The notes beneath the pieces are model-generated. The model was given only the letters and a program-made list of their open reading frames with translations, was not told where the DNA came from and did no database searches. The position numbers and the translations under genes are program-made. A stretch of DNA of 64,000 nt from Diadema setosum (Eukaryota; Echinodermata; Echinoidea; Diadematoida; Diadematidae), in the NCBI GenBank assembly GCA_033980235.1, contig CM067075.1:20286844-20350843 (forward strand), in the 5' to 3' direction. Below, piece after piece: positions 56,702 to 64,000 of this stretch. The first letter of the stretch is position 1, and the number at the start of each line of letters is the position of its first letter.

Positions 56702-56837
56702 CTAAGATGTGGGGAATGGGGGAAGGGGTAGAGTGGAAGAACGGGTATTAACGATCGTCACATCACCTATACTTTACGTTTCATTGTATGTTACTGCATG
56801 TGTCATAAGCAGTGCATAATCGGATTCTTTCATACTG

Positions 56838-56890
56838 TTCAATTCAATTCCATTCAATTCAATTTTATTCAATTCAATTTTATTGTCCAT
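56838..56890 (-). repeat. (CAATT)n LINE tail in the leader intron
   Basis: ATTCAATTCAATTTTATTC units followed by a GTCCATTTCTTTGCATGAATACAC segment, the antisense 3' end of a LINE-type insertion. Lies in the inferred 5' UTR intron. Confidence 0.6.
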
Positions 56891-57199
56891 TTCTTTGCAT
56901 GAATACACACTACATCGGCACATTATAGAATGCATACATACAGAGCATACGTATAGCATAAACATGATAGACAAACAAGAGATATGCATGTGCAGTAATA
57001 CAATATCAATACGTATTATTTATGTCAGAAATACATAGCTTTAGAGGAACTAGCAATCTGTATGTGCGTGCATACAGGTGTGTAAACGTGTGTCAAATTG
57101 ATGATAAAGAGTTTTGAACAATGTTTATGAATGAATTAATGTATTTTTATGCCTAAATAAGTGACAAGTTGTGTAAAAGATTTGAAGGATAAACATATA

Positions 57200-57208
57200 A
57201 TGTGTGTT

Positions 57209-57242
<34 letters not shown>

Positions 57243-57600
57243 TGAATGTACCAAAATGTAGGTATATGTATTTTGACAAAATGCATATCACTTCACGGTC
57301 GTAATAATTCTTCTGAATAAAATTACAAAACGATCATATCATTGGTATAACAATTGGTATATTATCATGAATATTCATAAAATATCTTTAAAAAATGATC
57401 CACAAGCACGTTTCGTATAAAGTAAAGCTAATTTGAGTTGTTTTGTTTTTTTTAAAGAAGAAATGGGCAGGTGATCGCTAATTCAGGCATTCACACATAT
57501 ATGCACACACACACACACACACACATTAAGATATACTATAGTATTGAAAGTGCCTTCTATACTTAAATGCAGAGAGAGAGAGAGAGAGACTGCGGCAGAA
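57200..57600. repeat. GT, AC and GA microsatellites
   Basis: (GT)n at about 57,205-57,240, (AC)n at about 57,503-57,524, (GA)n at about 57,571-57,589, within the inferred leader intron. Confidence 0.9.
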
Positions 57601-57618
57601 TGGGATATCTTAACTTAC

Positions 57619-57720
57619 CATTAATCAGTTGCATCCACGAATTATTGCTTCCTACGACATCAACATCCAGTTTGATGGAGACCCCATAGGTGAGACGTTG
57701 TGGGCAGCTAGGAATATCAA
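57619..57720 (-). other. probable 5' UTR exon of the acidic protein gene
   Basis: On the minus strand CTGATTAATG|GTAAGT gives a near-ideal donor at 57,618, and the next good acceptor is the one before the ATG at 56,702, giving a 917-nt leader intron. The 5' end and promoter are not determined; the limit at 57,720 is arbitrary. Confidence 0.45.
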
Positions 57721-58794
57721 CTGCTGTAATTACACTTCTCACTTTGTGACTTTAATACAAAGAAGCACAAAATGTCGGGCGAGTGTCAACAACGTATGTT
57801 AAATGAGCTGGCGTGTAATCAACTGGCTTTAGCTAGAACAATAATTTCTAACTCAGTACACGACAAGAATATCCCAAACAGAGTCGGACCGTTTGATAGA
57901 GGACAATAAAAACTGAGAGGAACCCTTACATTTGCCATCTCCTAGGAATGTGCCCTGAAGTTATGTTTACGTATAAACACAAAGGGATTTCCAGTGGAGC
58001 GTTACGTAAGAGGACCACTTTCTAAACGTTGACTTGGCTCACGACTTTAGTTAATGCTGTAAAGCTGATTTACCTATTTAACAAAGACGACATTACATTG
58101 CAGGTGGTGGCAGAGCGCCTATCAAAAGGGGGCAGGAATTAAAGTAGAAGTGGTTTTGTCCTCATTTCCAAGCTTCGAAGGTCTGATCATGTTAGCGCTG
58201 AATTAAAACGCCCAGATATATTTTAGTATAGTTGTGCAGATTCATCGAGAATATAGTGCTCTATCTTTATAGTGACCCTTGTAGTTTGAGCGGAAGCATA
58301 TTAAACTACTGTGTCTATTAAATTATTAAATTCCTCTCTTTTTTCGTATAGTGCCCCAAAAGTTGACAGCAGAATTTTGTGTATGAGAAACGTGTTTTTC
58401 TTCACACGCTTACCATACAAATGGCAGGATTAAGCTGTTGGCGTAAAAAATACCATGCAAATAAGAAGCCGTGGTTCACCTTAAGTAGAAATATACACGT
58501 GGTCGTGCGTTATATTTGCTATTACTCTGTCAGCCTCCTCGGCCAACATGTCTGTGCACAATGTCAATAGGAACTTTGATTCGGTATTCCTAAGCGTTAA
58601 CGAAACAAGGCGGAGAGTTGGCATGACGATTCATATATTCGGTAATTGTGACGTACGGAAAAATAGAAGAAAAAAAAAAGGAAGGAAGACAGGAAAAAGA
58701 TTTGAAGAAGAAACTTAATAAGGACAAGCAAAGGAAGAATAAGAACAGGTTCTTTAAAGGTCAGCTGCAGCCAAGCAAGAACTGAATTTAAAGG
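57721..58794. other. upstream region of the acidic protein gene, no other gene
   Basis: No TATA box or exon can be singled out. An A/G-rich run lies at about 58,665-58,740. Confidence 0.4.
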
Positions 58795-59180
58795 GATAGT
58801 ACAATTTCGGCTGGGATGGGTCTTCAGGGTTCCAACCTTTTTTATGATAACTTTTTGAGATAATGAGAATCAATGATATATGAAAGAGCACACAATTCTA
58901 AGATGATTTCAAAGTTTATTTGCTGAAAATCTGTTTTGAAATGGTTGAGATATCCAAAACAGAGCAATCCTAATAAAACGTGGGACCCACCTTTTACTAG
59001 GATCACTTTGTTTTACTTTGTTTTTTGGATATCTCGGCTATTCCAAAACCGATTTTCATCGAATAAACTTTGGGTTCCTCTTAGAATTGTATGCTCTTTA
59101 TATTTCATAGAGTGGATTCTAAGTATCTCGAAAAAAGTTAAAAGCCGAATCCTCACCATAACCAATACAATAAGATCCAT
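58795..59180. mobile_element. palindromic MITE, copy B
   Basis: AGCACACAATTCTAAGATGA, GTTTATTTGCTGAAAATC and TTTTGAAATGGTTGAGATATCC on the left are mirrored by GGATATCTCGGCTATTCCAAAACC, GATTTTCATCGAATAAAC and AGAATTGTATGCTC on the right, centre near 58,990. Same family as 34,095-34,440. Confidence 0.75.
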
Positions 59181-60612
59181 TTAAGATGTAGTCGAGGGCA
59201 GGTACTTTGTATCCCGAGGAAGTGCTTATAATTATGGTTAATGTTTGAAATATCACTCACAAAACATTTAAAACATCATTCAGAAGAAAAAGTAAGTTAC
59301 AACTTATTTCAAATTATTGTATAACTGTGTAGTCCTAGATGGTTATGTGCTACATAATTACCCGTATTGTAGACTGTTTCGTTTGTAATTGCTTTACTTT
59401 GTCCTCTGTAAGTGCACTTAGTCCTTGTTATTGTTTTTATGTGCTTGTTGTTAATTATTCTGTAACGCTTTGATTGATAACTGGTAATTATGATATTGAT
59501 TTAAATGACTCACTATTTTCATTTTTTCTATGGGATTCGGCCTCGAAGGGTCAATGGTCTATTGCTGTTCCTCTCCAAACTGGCCACATATCCTGAGTAA
59601 CAAACCCTGATTTTTATCATGTTTATGTGCATTGTTTTGTTAATGATTGTTTTTCTGTATGCACATTTTGTAATGCTCACATGAGATCACATTGATTTCA
59701 TTTCTCTTTCTTTTTATGAGATGTGGAAAATAAACTTGAAACTTGAAACTTAAGGTGATTTTCCGTACACCAGCAGAGTTCGAAGTGTTTGCCATGGCGA
59801 AGTAAGTGAGTTGCAGACTAAGAGAGGCGTATGATATCAGCCTCAAATGAGTGCTATATTTAGCTTTATGTAATGTAATTCAATGATCATAGCCAGTCGG
59901 TCGTAAGAAAATGTCTTTCTTTGTGTCATACTTTTCATTCATTATCAACTTACTTATTACCGACATTGATACATTTTTTTTTTAAAAGAATAGAATCTAC
60001 AGTTTGATTTTTCTCTATCGATTTCAGTTGTGCATAAGAGCCACTGCACTGGACCATGGCCATTTGAAATTACATCGATATACGGCTAGAAGAAAATATT
60101 TTGTTGAGCATTACGTGAAAGAATTTAGGCAGTATAAACAAATTACTTTGGATGGCAAAAATATAATGAGAGGGGATCTTTCAAAAAGATATATGTACTT
60201 ATGGATCTCAAAAGTCTTTGACACTTCTCTACTCTAGTTTGTTTATTGTGTCGTTTTTCAAGTTTGATAAATTTGGCGACACCCAGCTTTCCTAAATGCG
60301 AATTATAGTTAACTGTTGCATATTATGTTAAGTACTTGCATATTATGTTAAAGTACTTGTTAAAGTTACTTATCATATACTTTGATGATTAATACGTTCA
60401 TAGGTATGCTTACTCATTTCACTTGACGTCTTTATTTGTATGTTTCAGAGTGAGGAGGGTAGAATTAACGTTTAGAAAAGACTTCATAGAGAATAAATCT
60501 TTAAAGTTTTACTTTAATATCATAAAGGTAAGATTAGAATATGCAGAGTGATAAGCCTACAGGTTTCACCAAAATTGGACCTATAATCAAGAGAGCTATA
60601 GAGGCGGACTTA
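59181..60612. other. intergenic, LINE tail and unassigned sequence
   Basis: At about 59,725-59,755 GGAAAATAAACTTGAAACTTGAAAC is a LINE-like 3' end with a short tandem tail. A plus-strand frame at 60,004-60,237 (77 codons, with DGKNIMRGDLSKRYMYLWIS) has plausible composition but no recognisable domain or splice partners. Confidence 0.4.
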
Positions 60613-60652
60613 TGAATGAATGAATGAATGAATGAATGAATGAATGAATGAA
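60613..60652 (+). repeat. (TGAA)n microsatellite
   Basis: About ten tetranucleotide units. Confidence 0.95.
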
Positions 60653-60939
60653 GCAAAATTACTGCCTGCACGTTTCCATAAATTACTGTTTTGTGAGTTC
60701 AAAAATCTCGACAGTCCAGAAAAAAAAAAAAGATTCGACCTCTTGCAGGAGAAGCAGAACGTTGATTAAAGTTGGAAACAAGGAAACGATTATGACGAAA
60801 CACGTCCAGCCATTCCAACAAGATCTCGTCACGAGATCCCTTGGTGCAAGAGCCAATATAGTTGGTATAACATTGTCTTTATACATCAACATTTGCTTTG
60901 TTGTAATGGGCAATAGTGAGGAGATCAGTGCCCCCCCCC

Positions 60940-61110
60940 CCCCATAGCTGGCTGTTTTCTTTGCTGTCTTCATACTTTCTGCTAATCTTCTGTCTGTATT
61001 CCTTTTTGGCGATATCCATGTCATAAACTCATAGCACAGGTGCCTGTCCACCGGAACATCAACAGTGTCGATGGGCGGGTCTCCAATCATTCCGTTGACG
61101 CCTGTACGGG
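60940..61110 (-). pseudogene. possible LINE ORF2 fragment
   Basis: On the minus strand one frame reads GVNGMIGDPPIDTVDVPVDR and YEFMTW, and the overlapping +1 frame reads MDIAKKEYRQKISRKYEDSK then ENSQLW. The latter resembles the AK-x2-Y-x2-K-[IL]-x3-[FY] linker between endonuclease and reverse transcriptase of L2/CR1-type LINEs. A C14 run follows at about 60,930-60,943. No longer match is readable. Confidence 0.35.
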
Positions 61111-63339
61111 AGTAGGCTAGGGATGTCCAAAATCCATTATACTGCCTACTTCCTGTTTCCGAAAACGTTGTAGAAATGAATTAGATTTTTTTTTTTTTTC
61201 TCATAGATGTAGCTCTCTGAAACAACTGTGTCTGTGTGTGTATATTTTTTTAGGTGAAATATTGGTTTAGGTCTTTTTTTTTCTGGAACAAAGTGCCCAA
61301 CAAGGCAAACTCAATTCAAGCTAATCTTAAAAACAACAACAGAAGCATGATATACATTTCATATTTGTCTCATAAATCCAAATCTCATTATAACTTCGAC
61401 CTATAAATTCGACCTATTTTCTCCAAGGAGGTGATACTCATTGTTTTCAAAGAATGACAGAAAACACGGAGTTGTGGTTTTACTAACGTATCATAATTTT
61501 TATCTCCATTCTGGTCTTTCTGTCTCTCACCAGGACATTAAAGGTGTGTGCAAATCAAAACTCAATTTGTCTTCAAAATACAGCCACCTACATTTCATGT
61601 ATATTTAATGTAGAGAAACCAGGCTTGTTGACTTGTACACAGACACACACACACACACACGCTTTTTGTTTAATGATATTCTTTATTTGAATTTCATTCA
61701 ATATCAGGTCCATGTTAACAACGAAATTATAATGAACAAAAATAAGCAGCTGTATTCTTCTCTCTTGTGCTGCTAAATCACTTTTTCCAACATACAGTAC
61801 AATATATTTTTGGTTTTTTGTTCAAATCATACCATGTTTATATAAGAGAAATGACATGAAATTCTGTATGACTCTCAGAAAAAGCTACCTTGATCAATCT
61901 AATCAAGCCAATCCGTGTCTGCCTCATTACACACACACACGCACACACACACAAAACTTATGCTGCTGAATCACCGTCTTTTGTTGTTGTTTTTTAACAT
62001 ACTTTTTTTTTGGCAGCGCATACTCTATATACAAAAAAATACACACACACACACACACACACACTCACACAAACACACATTCACTATATATATATACTGT
62101 ATATTATATACACACATCTGTCTGTAAAATACAACTCATAATTACGTATGAGCCCATCTACAGTGTCTGCCATGTATCAGGTATCATGCACTCATGGTAT
62201 CATGAATCGAGGAAGTACAGTGCGATTATTCTCGCATAGCTGAAGGAAATATAGGATGACAAACGTAAACAGAAAACCGGTAATTTGCCTGGCAGTGAAA
62301 ACAGGAACGACGAGAAATGCGATTTCCTAGCGATATATAGCTTGATGGTGAATACCTAATAACAAGTTAACAAGTGTAGCTTTACGCTGATGCTACATAA
62401 ACCAGTAACGACTGAAAGTGCCTTGTTTCCCAATTTGAATTAATTCGTCTATTCTCACAATTGATACGTTTTGACGCCACAAATTTAAAATTCCTGTGAA
62501 ATAACTCACTGGGCTCTTGCAATTTTTCTTTTTGTTTTGTTTTTTGTTTAGCACTCTTTCTCATTTGTTGCTTACCACATTTTATTGTTTTGAATCAAAA
62601 CGCTGTTTGAATTGAAAGTTTTACACTTTTGACCCTACGTAATTATCCCGCTTATTCCAATAGCTATTGTGCCTCGCTCCTTTATCAAACGCAAGAATCA
62701 CATTGACTACCTCTATCAGGTCTATCTATCAGGAGGTAATTATATTTTTTCAGTCTATAGATCATACAGAATTCATATTGAATACATTTCATATTTTACT
62801 TACAAATGTAAAACTCCGTTAGAAATTGAATTTCTTTCAGAAAACTAATTAAACTCTTTTATTTCGAAGCGTTGTTTTCCAGTATTTCCATCAAGAAAAC
62901 ATGCGTGATTAAATGCTTGACTAAATATAATTTTCGGTGAACACCTTCAAATAACTTCGATGAGAACCGTTTTGTCGATATGACCGAACATACGTCAACA
63001 CAGGAAATATATCTCAGTGATTATGTCACATCATTGCAAAATTACTTTAAACTGCACATGGCTCTCTGATCTATGCAAAATTGAAGTTAGGAGAACAAAC
63101 ATCGGATATCGATCTACTCAAGCTTCAGCAGTAAGTAAATGTGAACAAAGGAATTTAATTTTTTTTTTATTTGGTCAAAATATTTGAAATTGTTTCTTTT
63201 TTCTTCTACAGAGTACATTACTCACATTTTATATCAGGATATTTGATCATACACAAAGTTTGAAGGGGAATTCCAGACGAGTTTCTTAATTTCACATTAT
63301 GTAGCACAAAAAAAAATTGTCAGCACATAATTACATAGA
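61111..63339. other. intergenic with microsatellites, no gene seen
   Basis: CA tracts at about 61,642-61,660, 61,930-61,953 and 62,041-62,062, T-runs near 61,185 and 61,275, and a TTAATGATATTCTTTATTTG segment (61,671) shared with 26,870. No supported coding sequence. Confidence 0.5.
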
Positions 63340-63690
63340 TTTATGATATTTATTGAGGTCCTTGAGCAGAGAAACCAACACTCTGACAAATCTTATACAT
63401 TACTGAACAGTGTTGATGACATAGGAGGCACACATATTTCCGAAATGTAGCAGCGTAATTCCATTACAATACCACTTGCTTTACAAGTTCACCTGTGTGA
63501 AATCTATGCATGCTTACTTCTTTTGTTCTGCTTCCTTGGGCCCCAATTCATGCATTCTTATGGTGAGGCTGTCTTGTCATCATCCTTGTTCATAGCAATT
63601 GGTTATGAATTTTGAAAACATTCTTATTCCTCACTCCAGTCATTTTGAAACTCTGTACTCAGTATAATATGACTAATTTATTTATTTGTT
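63340..63690 (+). repeat. dispersed repeat, copy 3
   Basis: GAGCAGAGAAACCAACACTCTG, ACATATTTCCGAAATGTAGC, AATTCCATTACAATACCACT and, after an insert, CATCATCCTTGTTCATAGCA, AAACATTCTTATTCCTCAC and GAAACTCTGTACTCAGTATAA. Colinear with 5262-5640 and, in part, with the minus strand of 37,795-37,935. Confidence 0.65.
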
Positions 63691-64000
63691 TATAGTCGTT
63701 CAAATGCGAAAGTTTGAAAATCATCCGGAGGTATCTTTTAATGTGAAATTTAAATTTGAAACGCTTTAGTAAATTGTAAGATAAAGAGGCATCAAATGGT
63801 AATTCAACTGAAGTAAAACAAAGGACTCAAGTGCAGGGAGGAAACCATGTGAGATTAAATAGCGATATACTAGATGACTCGTCACATTGCGCGGATGAAT
63901 CTTGATAATGTCATCATGTGAGTCATCTCTTTTCAATGCACCTACCTACCCGTGACTCAATAAAACAAGGAAGTTTGATTGCCCTCTGATGGCAAACTAG
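63691..64000. other. window end, no gene seen
   Basis: AT-rich sequence with no supported feature. Confidence 0.5.

Overview
The window is animal nuclear DNA: AT-rich, intron-containing, sparse in genes and crowded with transposon debris. The repeat types fit an echinoderm, most likely a sea urchin. They include LINE 3' ends with (GAATT)n, (TTGAT)n or (TTCAT)n tails, palindromic TTCGTTATTCCGAA modules, foldback elements whose inverted arms are built of short tandem repeats, a tRNA-headed SINE, and CG-rich 'GCTCGCTTCGCTCGC' modules. The species call is inference; no diagnostic gene settles it. There is no bacterial-type operon, CRISPR array or phage.

Three host genes can be supported. (1) On the minus strand at 13,008-14,048 is a single-exon rhodopsin-class (class A) GPCR of 346 residues with all hallmark motifs. 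(2) On the plus strand at about 41.6-50.3 kb is a six-exon cytosolic sulfotransferase. Five exons look intact; exon 1 appears to have lost about 25 nt just before the PAPS-binding loop, so it may be a pseudogene, a variant allele or an assembly error. (3) On the minus strand at 54,621-57,619 is a gene for a 270-residue, acidic, sequon-rich type II membrane or secreted protein of no recognised family, with two coding exons and a probable 5' leader exon.

The rest, left to right. 0-2.5 kb: nothing recognised. 2.5-4.8 kb: a 2.3-kb element with 11-bp inverted ends and a tandem duplication inside. 4.9-8.3 kb: LINE 3' end, dispersed repeat, long CA/TA microsatellites, a fragment between TA tracts, CAAA/TTTG arms. 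8.66-9.26 kb: composite tRNA-derived SINE between 12-bp direct repeats. 9.8-11.1 kb: diverged foldback element. 11.1-13 kb: nothing. 13-14 kb: GPCR. 17.4-18 kb: two small inverted-repeat elements. 19.4-20.6 kb: decayed L1-like LINE tail. 21.2-26.7 kb: a giant foldback with arms of about 1.4 and 0.9 kb. 27.1-32.6 kb: a second palindromic region made of a CCCTAAATGTAAT minisatellite in opposite orientations, interrupted by a solo LTR. 32.7-33.25 kb: LINE endonuclease remnant. 33.6-37.9 kb: a TA-bounded fragment with a decayed hammerhead-like motif, a MITE, and roughly 1-kb tandem units with a GGGTAATA-rich array. 39.5-41.4 kb: an inverted-end element abutting sulfotransferase exon 1. The sulfotransferase introns hold LINE pieces and a 1.66-kb element flanked by 10-bp target duplications. 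57.7-64 kb: MITE, LINE fragments and microsatellites.

The genes show no evident joint function. The sulfotransferase would act in cytosolic sulfation of small molecules, the GPCR at the plasma membrane, and the acidic protein in the secretory pathway. I found no convincing new multi-gene system. The most unusual material is structural: two neighbouring 5.5-kb inverted-repeat structures, the TTAGGG-containing minisatellite with a solo LTR in it, the composite SINE, and the damaged sulfotransferase with a GC-AG intron.
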